A DNA stretch of 64,000 bases. It comes from Herbaspirillum sp. DW155. GTDB lineage: Bacteria; Pseudomonadota; Gammaproteobacteria; Burkholderiales; Burkholderiaceae_D. Both the position numbers and the translations under genes were made by a program. The notes under the pieces are model-generated. The model did no database searches, was not told the DNA's origin, and worked only from the letters and a program-made list of their open reading frames with translations. The stretch lies in the NCBI RefSeq assembly GCF_037076565.1, contig NZ_AP029028.1:2914001-2978000 (forward strand), read 5' to 3'. This document shows positions 27,878 through 38,275 of the stretch, one piece after another (positions within the stretch are counted from its first letter, which is position 1; every line of letters starts with the position of its first letter).

Positions 27878-28243
27878 TTATCGGTCCTGTGAGGCCTGCT
27901 GCGCTGCGCGATAGCGGCGGATCAGGGCATTGGTGGAACTGTCGTGATGTAACGGTTCGGCGGGGTCCAGCACCAGCCGCTTATAGGCCGGCATGCGCAA
28001 GGCGGTATGCAATGCCGGGCGCTGTTCGGTGACGTTGATGGGGTCTGCGCGAAACATGGCCTCGATGCGGTCCGGCAGGTCGCACTGGCGCGCCAGCTGC
28101 ATGAGCAGGCCCATGGTCTCGGTGGTGACCAGATTCTTGGAATAGTCGAGATAAACGCCAGCGGCTTCGGCCACCAGGATTTCGCCGCGCCGGCCGTAGG
28201 TAAACAGCGGCAACTGCAGATCGGCGGCGGGCAGTTTTGTCAT
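27878..28243 (-). pseudogene. Glucose-6-phosphate isomerase N-terminal fragment
   Basis: The 121-residue product matches the first quarter of Pgi only. AGVYLDYSKNLVTTETMGLL, IEAMFRADPINVTEQRP and ALHTALRMP are the conserved DYSKN, INxTExRAVLH and ALR blocks seen near residues 35-95 of the roughly 550-residue enzyme. The following RLVLDPAEPLHHDSSTNALIRRYRAA continues the alignment weakly and then stops. Nothing of the sugar-phosphate-binding or catalytic part follows in any frame, because the next gene starts 37 bp on. It has a good ribosome site, AAGGAGTGACGC, so the stump may still be translated. It cannot be an isomerase by itself; a regulatory or structural reuse is possible, a deletion remnant more likely. 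Confidence 0.7.
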
Positions 28244-28556
28244 GCGTCACTCCTTGTAGCAAGACGGCACGGCCGGCGAAGTGCCGGACGAGGTGCCGGT
28301 ATCACGCCATCTTAGACGCCATCTTAGTGGCGTGGCTGCGCTTGCCGACATCGGACGGCGGGATATTTGCGCGTAGGAAAAGTGGAAAACGGATCTGACG
28401 TTGATCCGTCCCGGATTGTTATGGATGCCCGCAAAGCCTTTACCCTGTTGACTTTCGGAGATATCAGACAGGTCAGAACCGGTCAGCCAATTCCTAAAAA
28501 TTCTCGATATGCTAAGGCTCACCGGGTCAATGAAGCATCAACGTGAGGAGGCCGAA
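28244..28556. other. Divergent intergenic region, 313 bp
   Basis: It lies between the pgi stump (minus) and a small plus-strand gene. A 12-bp direct repeat ACGCCATCTTAG occurs twice in tandem at 28304-28327 and may be an operator. TTGACT near 28448 could be a -35 element for the plus-strand gene. No gene is seen. Confidence 0.4.
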
Positions 28557-28847
28557 ATGAGAATGCAAGCAGTCGCCGTGACGAGCGGTCAACCCAACGG
28601 GAACAAGCCGGGCAAAAGCGTGAAGGTCAACCGCAGCCTGACGCAAGCGGAGGCGTTTGGGGCCAGACCGAAGTTCCTTGTGCCCGTCACGCAGTCACAG
28701 CAAGAGGTACCCACGACCGCTGCTGCGTCCAGCGCACCAGCGGTGTCCACTGCCCGCGCCCGACGTCCGGAGCAGTACAAGGGGCTCACGGTAGATCGGT
28801 CTCTCGCCGTGGCCGATGCAACCGCGAAATATCTGCAGCGCCGGTGA
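28557..28847 (+). CDS. Small hypothetical protein, 96 residues
   Basis: The ATG at 28557 has a near-perfect ribosome site, GAGGAGG, 5 nt upstream, so translation is likely. The product is basic and rich in Ala, Gln, Ser and Thr with no membrane helix or signal. A duplicated pattern is visible: KSVKVNRSLTQAEAFGA near the start and KGLTVDRSLAVADATAK near the end. Such internal repetition suggests two copies of a short binding unit joined by a disordered Ser/Ala/Pro linker. I do not recognise the family. It is convergent with treY, whose stop is 38 bp away. Confidence 0.55.
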   Translation: MRMQAVAVTSGQPNGNKPGKSVKVNRSLTQAEAFGARPKFLVPVTQSQQEVPTTAAASSAPAVSTARARRPEQYKGLTVDRSLAVADATAKYLQRR

Positions 28848-28885
28848 TGGCAAGCTTCAGGGCCGGACTCTGCGCCACCTCCCGC

Positions 28886-31861
28886 TCAACTGAGATGCAG
28901 CGTCAGCAATTCCACCGGCAGACTGCCCAGGATCTCGGCCACGGCGATGCTGCCGCCACGCTCGCCGTCCGGCATGGCGCATTCTTCCAGTTCGCCCTGG
29001 CCGGTGGTGAGCACGCTGCGCCAGTGCCGCATGCCGCTGCCGCCGTGTGACAGTACCTGCGGCAGGCTGATACGGGTGTCGCCCCATGTTTCGTCAGACA
29101 CCAGTGGCAGTGCTTCTTCGCGACCTCCCTCGAAGGACAGCAGATGGCCCGCCAGGCGCGTGCAGACCACCACGGTCGCATGCCAGTCACCCTCATCCTC
29201 CTGTTGGCCCGGCATCAGCCTGGCAAAGGCGATCACGTGGCGCCCCAGCTTGCCGTGCGTGCTCAGCGGCAGGTAACGGCCGCGTGCGAACAGGTCTGCA
29301 TGCTCGCGCCGGTACTGCAGCACCGCATGGATCAATTGCTGCTTGGTGCCTCCGCTCTGCCAGTCGCGCAAGGACACCGGCCGGTTGACGGCATCGGCGA
29401 GGAGCCGCCCGCGCAGGGCGAAATCGACCGGTCGCCGGTTGTCCGGATCGACCATGCTCAAGTCCCACAACTCGCTGCCCTGGTAAAAATCGGGGACGCC
29501 CGGCGAGGTCAGCTTGAGCATGGCCTGCGACAGGCTGTTGACCGCGCCCAGCGGCGCCAGCCGGCGTACGAAGCCCGCCAGTTCGGTGAGGAAGGGATGA
29601 TGATGCGGATCGAGCCCCGGATCACACAACAGCGCACGGGTGAACCGCTCGCAGGCGGCCTCATAGTCGGTCTGCGGCACCACCCAGTCACTGCGGCGCT
29701 TGGCTTCGCGCAGGGCCTTGCGCTGCCAGGCGATGACGCGCCCGGCCAGTTCGCCCAGGGCACGCAGATCATCGTCACCGGCTCGCGTGCCGTCCGGCCA
29801 TGCACCGACCAGGGTCTGGTAGAGCATGCATTCGTCAACCGCATCGATGGCGTACTGTCCCTGCGCCGTGGCCGCCACGATGGGGGCGTTCAACTGATGC
29901 CAGTGACGCAGTACGGTGGCCCATTCCTCGGCGATCTCGGAGAGCGCGGCCAGGCGCATGCGGGCATCCTCGCCGCGCTTGTGGTCGTGGGTGCCGGTGG
30001 CCAGCAGGCTTGCCGGCGTCTGCCCGGCACGGCGCGCCGCCCGCTGGTGAAAATGTGCCACCGGGAGCGCCAGATGCGCGGGCTCGGCGCCGACCTCGTT
30101 GCGCGAGAGCAGACGGCCGTAGCGATAGAAGGCGGTGTCTTCCATCGACTTGGCCGTCAGCGGCGGCGTCAGTTGCTGGAAGCGCGCGATGGCCCGCAGC
30201 TGCAGGGCGCGCCGGTGCGCGTCGCGGCTGTCGAGCAGCAGGTCGCCGCCCAGCCAGCCTTCCACCACGTGCAGCGTGGCGTGGTCGGCCGCATGCAGGG
30301 TCGCCGCAGCCTGTTGTGCGGTGAGCGCCAGCAGTTCGCGTTCCTGCGCCGGCATGCCCTGCTCGCTGGCATAGGTGCGATAGACCGGAAAATGCACCAG
30401 CAACTCGGCCACCGCGCGGCGGATGGACATGAGGGTGATGTCGCGGGTCGGGGTCGCGCTGCGGGCGAGCTGATGCAGACAGAGCGTGAGCGCATTGAAT
30501 TCAGCAGAGAAGTTGCGCACCAGGAAGCTGCGCCGCGCTTCTTGCACGATGGTCGGGAAATGGCACAGCTCGCCCGGTCCGTGACTTTGCAGCTGATCGG
30601 CGGTGGCCGGCAGTTCTGCCACGATGTCGCGCCACAGCTCGTCGAGGACCGGCTCGCCATCGCCATCGTGCAGGACGGCCGCGCACTGGTCCATGAACTC
30701 GTAGCCGGTGGTGCCGTCGAGCTGCCAGCCGGGAGGCAGTGTCTCCTCGCCAGCGAGGATCTTCTCGGCGATCAGGTAGGGTTCGTGCCCGGGCCGCAGG
30801 CCGCGCAGACGCTCACGCAGGCGTAGGCAATAGGTGGCGGGATCGGTGAGACCATCGATGTGGTCCAGCCGCAAGCCATCGATGATGCCCTCGGCATAGA
30901 GACGGAAGATCTCGGCATGCATGGCCTCGAAGACGTCTTCGCGTTCAACCCGCATGCCGACCAGTTCGCTCACCTCGAAGAAGCGGCGCCAGTTGATCTC
31001 GTCGGCCGCATTGCGCCAGTAGGCCAGGCGGTAGTGCTGGCGCTCCAGCAACTGGTGCATGGCGCTGCGGCCATGTGGCTGGCTGGCCGAGAAGGCGGCG
31101 AGCGCGGCGTCGATGTCGGCCAGTGCGTCGGGGTCGGCGGCGAGGGCCTGCAATTGCGCACCGGCTTCGGCTGCCAGACGGTCCTTGTCGGCATGCGCCG
31201 GATCGAGCGCGGCAAAGGCTGCGATCACCTCACCCAGGCGCGCACTGCCGGCCGTCTCCAGAACGGCGGCGTAATCCATCGGGCACAGCGGGAAGCGATT
31301 ATCGTGGTGCGCCACCTGCAGCTCACCCAGCCCTGCGTCGAAACGCAGGACCAGCTCGCCGGCCTCGAGCGCCTCGGCATACGGCTGTCCAAGAAAAGGC
31401 AGCAACACCTTGCCGTTCAGTGCCGGATCGGGACTGTCCCAATGGATGTCGAACCACTCGGCGTAGCGGCTATGGCGGCCCCAGCGCAAGACGTCCTGCC
31501 ACCAGGCATTGTGATGGCCGACCGCCATGTGGTTGGGCACGATGTCGATCACCAGGCCCATGCCGTACGCACGCAGACGCTGGTACAGATGGCGCAGTCC
31601 GGCTTCACCACCGAGTTCGGGATTGATGCGGGTGGCATCCACGACGTCATAGCCGTGCGTGGAACCCGGACGCGCCACCAGGATGGGCGAGAGGTAAAAG
31701 TGGCTGATGCCCAGACGATGGTAGTAATCCACTGTCTCGGCCGCCTGCCCGAAACGGAATTCACGATGCAATTGCAGCCGTGCGGTGGCGCGCGGGATGC
31801 CGCTGCGGGCGGAGGATGCAGGAGATACGGAAGATACGGAGGATACGGAAGGGGCTGCCAT
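28886..31861 (-). CDS. treY: Malto-oligosyltrehalose synthase
   Basis: The protein has 991 residues. The ATG at 31861 shares one base with the malQ stop (TGATG) and has AAGGAG 5 nt upstream. The enzyme isomerises the reducing-end alpha-1,4 link of maltodextrin to an alpha,alpha-1,1 link, giving maltooligosyl trehalose. Family GH13 features are the N-terminal LQLHREFRFGQAAETVDYY, the barrel segments GLVIDIVPNHMAV and GIIDGLRLDHIDGLTDP with the nucleophile Asp, and LIAEKILAGEETLPPGW with the acid Glu. The C-terminal half includes SMEDTAFYRYGRL and VPDFYQGSELWD. The first 20 residues are low-complexity Ser/Ala/Val. It is the last gene of the glycogen-trehalose operon and works with TreZ. Confidence 0.95.
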   Translation of the reverse strand: MAAPSVSSVSSVSPASSARSGIPRATARLQLHREFRFGQAAETVDYYHRLGISHFYLSPILVARPGSTHGYDVVDATRINPELGGEAGLRHLYQRLRAYGMGLVIDIVPNHMAVGHHNAWWQDVLRWGRHSRYAEWFDIHWDSPDPALNGKVLLPFLGQPYAEALEAGELVLRFDAGLGELQVAHHDNRFPLCPMDYAAVLETAGSARLGEVIAAFAALDPAHADKDRLAAEAGAQLQALAADPDALADIDAALAAFSASQPHGRSAMHQLLERQHYRLAYWRNAADEINWRRFFEVSELVGMRVEREDVFEAMHAEIFRLYAEGIIDGLRLDHIDGLTDPATYCLRLRERLRGLRPGHEPYLIAEKILAGEETLPPGWQLDGTTGYEFMDQCAAVLHDGDGEPVLDELWRDIVAELPATADQLQSHGPGELCHFPTIVQEARRSFLVRNFSAEFNALTLCLHQLARSATPTRDITLMSIRRAVAELLVHFPVYRTYASEQGMPAQERELLALTAQQAAATLHAADHATLHVVEGWLGGDLLLDSRDAHRRALQLRAIARFQQLTPPLTAKSMEDTAFYRYGRLLSRNEVGAEPAHLALPVAHFHQRAARRAGQTPASLLATGTHDHKRGEDARMRLAALSEIAEEWATVLRHWHQLNAPIVAATAQGQYAIDAVDECMLYQTLVGAWPDGTRAGDDDLRALGELAGRVIAWQRKALREAKRRSDWVVPQTDYEAACERFTRALLCDPGLDPHHHPFLTELAGFVRRLAPLGAVNSLSQAMLKLTSPGVPDFYQGSELWDLSMVDPDNRRPVDFALRGRLLADAVNRPVSLRDWQSGGTKQQLIHAVLQYRREHADLFARGRYLPLSTHGKLGRHVIAFARLMPGQQEDEGDWHATVVVCTRLAGHLLSFEGGREEALPLVSDETWGDTRISLPQVLSHGGSGMRHWRSVLTTGQGELEECAMPDGERGGSIAVAEILGSLPVELLTLHLS

Positions 31862-34110
31862 CAAATCTCCTTGGAGGGTCCGCCGCGCACGCGACGCAGG
31901 CGTTCCAGCCTGGCCTTGGCGGCATAGGCGGCAAAGAGCTGCGGCATGTCCTCCGGCAAGCGGCGGCGCCAGTTGGGGTGAGGCTCGGTCATGCCGGGCA
32001 GGTTAGGTTGCTGCGCGAGGCCGAGGATGTCTTCCACCGGCACCACGGCCAGCGGCGCGGGCGTGGCAGCGACGTATTCCAGCGCGGCATCGACGGCAAT
32101 GGCGCAATCCTCCAGCGAGACCGGCAGCGTGGAGTCGTCCGCCGCCTCGGTCGCAGCGCAGGCCACTTCCGGCACGGGGCCGCTGGCCCAGCCGTACTGC
32201 ACCAGGTTCTGCCAGAGCAGGCTGCGCTCCTGGCGGCGCTGCTCCAGCGCGGCCGGCAAGTCTTGCTCCAGTTGACCGAGGCGCTCACGCCAGGCCAGGT
32301 CAGCGCCGGACCACCAACCGGCAACGGTCGGCAAATCATGGGTGGTCGTCACGGCGATGGCCTGGCGCGACCAGGACGAGGGTGGCCGGAAACCTTTCTT
32401 GTCGCGCTCGAACCAGAGCACACGGATGCCCGACACGCCGGCCTCGTCCAGCACCGTATCGAAACCGGGCGGGACCGTGCCCAGGTCTTCGCCGATGACC
32501 ACCGTGCGATGGCGCCAGGACTCCAGCGCGATCAGGCGCAGCATGTCCTGCTGCGGGTAGGCCACGTAGGCCCCGGCATCGGCCGAGCGCCCCTGCGGCA
32601 CCAGCCACAGGCGGTTCAGGCCCAGCACATGATCGATGCGCACGCCGCCGCCCTGGGCGAAGGTGGCGCGCAACATGGCGAGATAGCCGCGATAGCCGGT
32701 GCGTCGCAACGCCAGCGGTGAAAAAGCACCCAGCCCCCAGTTCTGGCCCTGCGGGGCGAGCAGATCCGGTGGCGCGCCCACCGTCAGGCCGGCAGCGATC
32801 TCGTCCTGATGGCTCCAGGCCTGGCTGCCGCCGTTGTCGGCGCCGACGGCCAGATCAGCGATCAGACCAATGGACATCCCGGCCTCGCGCGCGCTCTGCT
32901 GGGCCTGCGCCAACTGGCGCGCGGCCTGCCATTGCAGGAACAGGTGGAAATCGATTTCGCCCGCATGCTCGGCCGCGAAGGCCCGCATCTCGGGCGACTC
33001 CGGATGGCGGCCGGCCTCGCCCCACTGGCGCCAGTCGCAACAGCCCGGATCGCCCTGACTGCTCAGATGGTGGCTGTACGCCTCGAACAAGGCATGGGCA
33101 CGCAAGGCCGGGCCGCCTTCCGTCTGAAAGGCCGCGAACGACGCCAGTAGCGCCGCATCACCCGCGTGTTCCGTGCGGAACAGGGCATACAGGCGACGCA
33201 GCAGGGTCATGCGATGCGCCCCCGCACGCGCCCAGTCCACCAGGCTGGCCTGTTGCAGGCGCTCATGGGCGGCGATCATTTCGGAGCCGCCCTCGGCCAG
33301 CACCTGGGCCTGGGCATCGGCGCCAAGAATGCCGGCCGGGTCGATCAGGAAAGGATTGAGAAACAGCCGGCTAGAGGGCGAATAAGGACTGCTGCGCCCC
33401 GGATCGGCGGCAAACATCGCATGCACCGGCGACATCGCCAGGCCCGCTGCGCCATACTCCGCCACCATCGGTGCGAGGGCCGCCAGCGCGCCGAAATGAC
33501 CGATGCCGCCATCACCGTAGAGCTTGCGCGCTGGCCTGAGGCTGTCGCTGCGCAGACCGTAGACTTGCGCGGCCAGTGCCCAGCCGCGCTCGCAGCCTTG
33601 CCCGGCCAGGGCGTCGGCAATGGTGTAGCAGCGCGGCGGCGCGATGGCCAGGGTCAGGATGTGGCCGGCCACCAGCAGGCGGTGATAGCCCGGCACATCG
33701 ATGGCCGGCAAGGTCGGCGGCCGGGTGAGGTCGGACGAAATCAGCAGCGTCAGGCGCGCGCCGTTGTCCAGCTCGACGCGGCAGGACAAGCCATGCAGGC
33801 GCGAGTGGGCCGGCAGTTGCACCGGCTGGTGCTGCACACCGGTGAGCAGTGGCGGCAGGTAACCCACCGCATGCTCGCGGTCAAGCCGGGCCAGGCTGGC
33901 GCGGCAGTCTTCGGCACTGTCGCAGGGCAGGCCCAGTGCGGCCAGGATGGCGCGCAGGGCATCGTCCTGCACCACTTGAGCTTGGTCATAGGCGTCAATC
34001 CAGTGGACGGCGATGCCGGCGCGTTCTGCCAAACGATATAAATCGTTTTCCGCCGAAGGCACGCTCATCGGCGCAGTCTTGCCGGCACGCTGGCGCAGGG
34101 CGGCGTTCAT
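31861..34110 (-). CDS. malQ: 4-alpha-glucanotransferase (amylomaltase)
   Basis: The protein has 749 residues of the E. coli type, with an extra N-terminal domain before the GH77 barrel. Catalytic blocks are GGVRIDHVLGLNRLWLVP (nucleophile Asp), VVIGEDLGTVPPGF (acid Glu) and TTHDLPTVAGWWSG (third Asp). The enzyme moves glucan segments between maltodextrins, which here would re-extend short chains left by debranching so that TreY can use them. The start overlaps the treZ stop by 4 bp (ATGA) and has GGAGG upstream; a second ATG fourteen codons in is possible. Its stop overlaps treY. Confidence 0.95.
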   Translation of the reverse strand: MNAALRQRAGKTAPMSVPSAENDLYRLAERAGIAVHWIDAYDQAQVVQDDALRAILAALGLPCDSAEDCRASLARLDREHAVGYLPPLLTGVQHQPVQLPAHSRLHGLSCRVELDNGARLTLLISSDLTRPPTLPAIDVPGYHRLLVAGHILTLAIAPPRCYTIADALAGQGCERGWALAAQVYGLRSDSLRPARKLYGDGGIGHFGALAALAPMVAEYGAAGLAMSPVHAMFAADPGRSSPYSPSSRLFLNPFLIDPAGILGADAQAQVLAEGGSEMIAAHERLQQASLVDWARAGAHRMTLLRRLYALFRTEHAGDAALLASFAAFQTEGGPALRAHALFEAYSHHLSSQGDPGCCDWRQWGEAGRHPESPEMRAFAAEHAGEIDFHLFLQWQAARQLAQAQQSAREAGMSIGLIADLAVGADNGGSQAWSHQDEIAAGLTVGAPPDLLAPQGQNWGLGAFSPLALRRTGYRGYLAMLRATFAQGGGVRIDHVLGLNRLWLVPQGRSADAGAYVAYPQQDMLRLIALESWRHRTVVIGEDLGTVPPGFDTVLDEAGVSGIRVLWFERDKKGFRPPSSWSRQAIAVTTTHDLPTVAGWWSGADLAWRERLGQLEQDLPAALEQRRQERSLLWQNLVQYGWASGPVPEVACAATEAADDSTLPVSLEDCAIAVDAALEYVAATPAPLAVVPVEDILGLAQQPNLPGMTEPHPNWRRRLPEDMPQLFAAYAAKARLERLRRVRGGPSKEI

Positions 34111-36008
34111 GCGGTCCTCCCCGTTTCGGTGGCGGCCGTTTGCGGCTCCCGCAGGGCCAGGATGGCATGGCCGGGGAAGCTCCCGGTCGCCAGCGCATCG
34201 AGTGCGCCACCGCTGTCGAAGAGCACGTCCGCACCGGCCGGCTGGGCCAGGTCGTCCAGTGCCTCCTGCAGGGGTGCCTCATCGAGATTGAGCGTGATGT
34301 TGAGCACGCTGCCATTGCCCAGCTGCCAGCGTGCATGCACGGCCTTGGGGCCGATGGCGCGGGCGTCAAGTGCCCGGGCGCCGCGCAGGTAAGGCGCAAT
34401 ATGCAGCTTGCGGATGTGCAGCAGTTCGGCCACACGGCGCAGGCAGGCCGCCGAACCGGGGGCCGGTCCGGGCTCAGGAATGGACGAAACGAAGGTGGCA
34501 AAACTGTTGGGGTCGGGAATCTGTTCCAGCAACTTGGGATCGGCAAATTGCGGGAAGCGCGCGAACTCGCGGCGGCGCCCTTCCCGCACTGCTTTCACCA
34601 GTTCCTCATCGCGATGACTGGTGAAATACAGGAAAGGCTGTACCGCACAGAATTCCTCGCCCATGAACAGCATCGGCACTTGCGGCGCCAGCAGGATCAG
34701 CGCCTGCGCCGCATGCTGGGCCAGCGGATGGGCCAGCACCGTGAGACGTTCGCCGAAGGCGCGATTGCCGATCTGGTCGTGGTTCTGCAGGAAGTTGACG
34801 AAGGACGTCGGTGGCAAACCGGCGCTGGGTTCGCCCCGCGGCTCACCCGAATACGGCGAGACCTCGCCCTGATAGACGAAGCCCTGCTGCAGGCAGCGCG
34901 CCAGCTTCTCGGCCGGCGCCTCGGCGTAGGCGCTGTAGTAACCGCTCTCCTCACCGGTCAGCAATACGTGCAGGACGTGATGCGCATCATCGTTCCATTG
35001 CGCATCGTAGACGTGGCTGGAACGCTCGCGCACCTGTCCGACTTCGGCCACCTCTGCCTCGGCTTCGACGGCGGCGGTGTAGCCCAGCAGATGAGCGGCG
35101 TTGCCGTCATGCTCCAGCACCAGATGGACATGCCGTTCGCTGCCGATCTCAGCGCGGATGCGCTGCCCCAGTGCGACCAGCCAGTCCTGTTCGCAGATGG
35201 CGTGGACCGCATCCAGACGCAGACCGTCGAAACGATATTCCTGCAGCCAGTAAAGCGCATTCTGGGTGAAGAAATCCGCGACCTCGGGACGGCGGAAATC
35301 GATGGTGGCGCCCCACAGGGTGTTCATGTCGTGACGGAAGAATTGCGGCGCATAGCTGTGCAGGTAATTGCCGTCCGGGCCGAAGTGGTTGTAGACCACA
35401 TCGAGGAAGACCATCATGCCCAGCCCGTGGGCCGTATCGATGAGTGCCTTGAGCTGGTCCGGGGTGCCATAGCTGGCATCAGGCGCGAACGGCAGCACGC
35501 CGTCGTAACCCCAGTTGTGGGCGCCGGGGAATTCGGCCACCGGCATCAGTTCGATGGCGGTGATGCCCAGCTCGGCCAGTTCGGCCAGGCGCTGCTGGAT
35601 GCCGGCAAAGCCGCCCAAGGCGCCCGGATGCAATTCGTAGAGCACGGTGTCTTCCCACGGGCGGCCCTGCCATTGCGGGTACTGCCACAGGAAGGATCGC
35701 CCGTCCACCACCACGCTGGGATCGAAGACGTCACCAGCCTGCCCGCGCGAGGCCGGGTCCGGCGCGATGACCTCGCCCTGTTCCCGGGTCTGGAAGACAT
35801 AGCGGTACAGCGTGCCGGGTTCGCAGTCGGTTTCCAGCGCGTACCAGGCCGGCGAGTCGGCATCCTCGGCCCTCATCGGTAGCCGGCCGCGTCCGGTGAT
35901 CTCCACCTCCACGGCCTCGGCACCGGGTGCCCAGACGCGAAAGCGCACCCGGCCGGGCGCGGTCACCTGGGCGCCAAAGGGCAGGTTCACGGAAAAGCGG
36001 GCCGTCAT
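34107..36008 (-). CDS. treZ: Malto-oligosyltrehalose trehalohydrolase
   Basis: The protein has 633 residues from the ATG at 36008, which overlaps the glgX stop (ATGA). A CBM48-like domain at the N terminus (VRFRVWAPGAEAVEVEI) is followed by the GH13 barrel with LGMMVFLDVVYNHFGPDGNYL, FDGLRLDAVHAI (nucleophile), HLVLEHDGNAAHL (acid Glu) and FVNFLQNHDQIGNRAFGE (third Asp). It releases free trehalose from the TreY product. The gene is fourth in a chain of overlapping genes. Confidence 0.95.
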   Translation of the reverse strand: MTARFSVNLPFGAQVTAPGRVRFRVWAPGAEAVEVEITGRGRLPMRAEDADSPAWYALETDCEPGTLYRYVFQTREQGEVIAPDPASRGQAGDVFDPSVVVDGRSFLWQYPQWQGRPWEDTVLYELHPGALGGFAGIQQRLAELAELGITAIELMPVAEFPGAHNWGYDGVLPFAPDASYGTPDQLKALIDTAHGLGMMVFLDVVYNHFGPDGNYLHSYAPQFFRHDMNTLWGATIDFRRPEVADFFTQNALYWLQEYRFDGLRLDAVHAICEQDWLVALGQRIRAEIGSERHVHLVLEHDGNAAHLLGYTAAVEAEAEVAEVGQVRERSSHVYDAQWNDDAHHVLHVLLTGEESGYYSAYAEAPAEKLARCLQQGFVYQGEVSPYSGEPRGEPSAGLPPTSFVNFLQNHDQIGNRAFGERLTVLAHPLAQHAAQALILLAPQVPMLFMGEEFCAVQPFLYFTSHRDEELVKAVREGRRREFARFPQFADPKLLEQIPDPNSFATFVSSIPEPGPAPGSAACLRRVAELLHIRKLHIAPYLRGARALDARAIGPKAVHARWQLGNGSVLNITLNLDEAPLQEALDDLAQPAGADVLFDSGGALDALATGSFPGHAILALREPQTAATETGRTA

Positions 36009-38275
36009 GCGCGTTCTCCCCATTCGTTGCGTTGTATCCATTCATTGGCAGCCAGCGGATAGATGGCCGAGGACAGGTGCAGCGGCCGGTTGGCAAACAC
36101 CTGCAGCGTGTGGGCCTGGACCTGCACGGTGGCGCTGCCATCCACCCTGGTCTGGCTGCCCTCTTCTTCCGGCATGCCGGTGGGCTGCGCACAGTCGAGC
36201 AGGAGGAAGTACTCCCCTTCGGTACGGGGGAAGTTGAACTCGATGGGCTCGTGACCCGCGTTGACGAAGATCATCAGCACGTCAGGCGGGACTTCCTGCG
36301 CCTCGCCCGGACCATCGGCGCCCGCCGCATTAGCCGCATCGTGCAGACGCGAACTCAGTTGCTTGTGCGGCTCCAGCCGCTTGCCCGCCAGTTGCAGGGT
36401 GATGGCGCGCGCCACCGGGTTGTTCCAGTCTTCGCTGGAGACCGGCTGGGCCGCTTCGTCGAACCAGGCGACATCGGGCAAGCCATCGGCCACCATCTGG
36501 CTGCCGTGCAGGAAATAGCTGGCGCGCAGCACCTCGAAGTCGCGCCGGATCGCCGTCACGCGACCCACAAAGGCGGTCAGCGCCGCGCCTTCGGGGGAAC
36601 GGGCCTGCTCCCAGTTGATCCAGGAAATCTCGTTGTCCTGGCAGTAGGCATTGTTGTTGCCGCCCTGGCTGCGATGGAATTCGTCCCCGGCCAGCAGCAT
36701 GGGAGTGCCCTGCGCCAAGAGCGTAGAGGCCAGCATGGAACGCTGCACACAGGCGCGGGTGGCCTGGATGTCGGGATCATCGGTCTCGCCTTCGGCGCCC
36801 CAGTTGTAGCTGGCGTTGTCGTTGTGGCCGTCGTTGTTGTTCTCGCCGTTGGCCTCGTTGTGCTTGCCGTTGTAGCTGACCAGATCACGCAGGGTGAAAC
36901 CGTCATGCGAGGCGATGAAGTTGACGCTGGCCCAGGGCTTGCGGCGGTTGTGCTCGAACAGTTCGGCCGAACCCAGCATGCGCTGGGCGAAACCACCACG
37001 CATGGCTTCGTCACCCTTCCAGAACTTGCGCATGTCGTCGCGGAACTTGTCGTTCCATTCGCCGAAGCGCGCGGGATGGTTGCCAAGCTGGTATCCGCCG
37101 GGGCCGATGTCCCAGGGTTCGGAGATGAGCTTCAGGCGCGACAGCACAGGATCCTGCAGCAGCGCATCGAAGAAGCCCGAACCCGGATCGAAGCCATGTG
37201 GCTCGCGCCCCAGCGTCGAACCCAGATCGAAACGGAAGCCGTCGATGTGGAAGGATTGCGCCCAGTAGCGCAGTGAATCCAGCACCATCTGCAGCACGCG
37301 CGGATGCGACAGGTTCAGCGTATTGCCGCAGCCGGTGTCGTTGATGTGGTAACGCTCCTGGCCCGGCAGCAGGCGGAAGTAGCTGGCATTGTCGAGGCCA
37401 CGGAAGGACATCGTGGGACCGAGTTCGCTGCCGCAGCTGGTGTGGTTGTAGACCACATCGAGGATCACCTCGATGCCGGCGCTGTGCAGGCGGCGCACCG
37501 CCATGCGCAGTTCGTTGGGATCGCCCGTGGACATGTAGGAAGGCTCGGGCGCGAAATAGGCGAGCGTGCTGTAGCCCCAGTAATTGGAGAGGCCGCGTTC
37601 AATGAGGAAGCTGTCCTGCAGAAACGCATGCACCGGCATCAGCTCCAGGGTGGTCACGCCCAGGCGCAGCAAGTGGTCGATGAAGGCCGGGTCGGACAAG
37701 GCGGCGAAGGTGCCGCGCTCATGCGGCAGCAGGTCTTCGCGCATTTTGGAGATGCCTCTGACGTGGGCTTCGTAGATGACGGTCTTGTTCCAGGGCACCT
37801 GCGGCAGGCGGTCATGTTCCCACACGAAGGCGTCATCGGTGACCATGGCCTTGGGCATGGCGGCGGCGCTGTCGCGGCGGTCGAAGGACAGGTCGGCGCG
37901 CGCCGAGTGCAGGCGGTAACCGTAGAGCGCATCGGTCCAGCGCACCTGGCCGACCAGACGCCTGGCGTAAGGATCCAGCAGCAACTTGTTGGGATTGAAG
38001 CGATGGCCCTTGGTGGGCTCGTAGGGACCGTGGACGCGGAAGCCGTAAACCAGGCCCGGGGCGGCGCCGGGCAGATAGCCGTGCCACACTTCGTCGGTGC
38101 ATTCGGGCAGGGTGATGCGCTTGAGTTCGCGCTTGCCGGACGGGTCGAACAGGCAGAGGTCCATGCGGGTGGCATTGGCCGAGAACACCGCGAAATTGAC
38201 CCCGAGACCATCGGAGCTGGCGCCCAGCGGATAAGGCAGGCCTGGCAGCAGGCGATCAGGAAAGGCGACGCTCAT
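36005..38275 (-). CDS. glgX: Glycogen debranching enzyme
   Basis: The protein has 756 residues. It opens [25 protein letters not shown], the CBM48 start of the GlgX/TreX isoamylase group. The barrel has [29 protein letters not shown] (nucleophile), [16 protein letters not shown] (acid Glu) and [17 protein letters not shown] (third Asp). It hydrolyses alpha-1,6 branches to free linear maltodextrins, the substrate for MalQ and TreY. In TreXYZ pathways the same activity is called TreX, and this gene's coupling to treZ fits that role. Start and stop both overlap neighbours by 4 bp. Confidence 0.95.
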   Translation of the reverse strand: MSVAFPDRLLPGLPYPLGASSDGLGVNFAVFSANATRMDLCLFDPSGKRELKRITLPECTDEVWHGYLPGAAPGLVYGFRVHGPYEPTKGHRFNPNKLLLDPYARRLVGQVRWTDALYGYRLHSARADLSFDRRDSAAAMPKAMVTDDAFVWEHDRLPQVPWNKTVIYEAHVRGISKMREDLLPHERGTFAALSDPAFIDHLLRLGVTTLELMPVHAFLQDSFLIERGLSNYWGYSTLAYFAPEPSYMSTGDPNELRMAVRRLHSAGIEVILDVVYNHTSCGSELGPTMSFRGLDNASYFRLLPGQERYHINDTGCGNTLNLSHPRVLQMVLDSLRYWAQSFHIDGFRFDLGSTLGREPHGFDPGSGFFDALLQDPVLSRLKLISEPWDIGPGGYQLGNHPARFGEWNDKFRDDMRKFWKGDEAMRGGFAQRMLGSAELFEHNRRKPWASVNFIASHDGFTLRDLVSYNGKHNEANGENNNDGHNDNASYNWGAEGETDDPDIQATRACVQRSMLASTLLAQGTPMLLAGDEFHRSQGGNNNAYCQDNEISWINWEQARSPEGAALTAFVGRVTAIRRDFEVLRASYFLHGSQMVADGLPDVAWFDEAAQPVSSEDWNNPVARAITLQLAGKRLEPHKQLSSRLHDAANAAGADGPGEAQEVPPDVLMIFVNAGHEPIEFNFPRTEGEYFLLLDCAQPTGMPEEEGSQTRVDGSATVQVQAHTLQVFANRPLHLSSAIYPLAANEWIQRNEWGERA

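Noticed and set aside
29144..30826. 560-residue plus-strand frame opposite treY
   Set aside because: No domain and typical antisense composition; treY has intact GH13 motifs.
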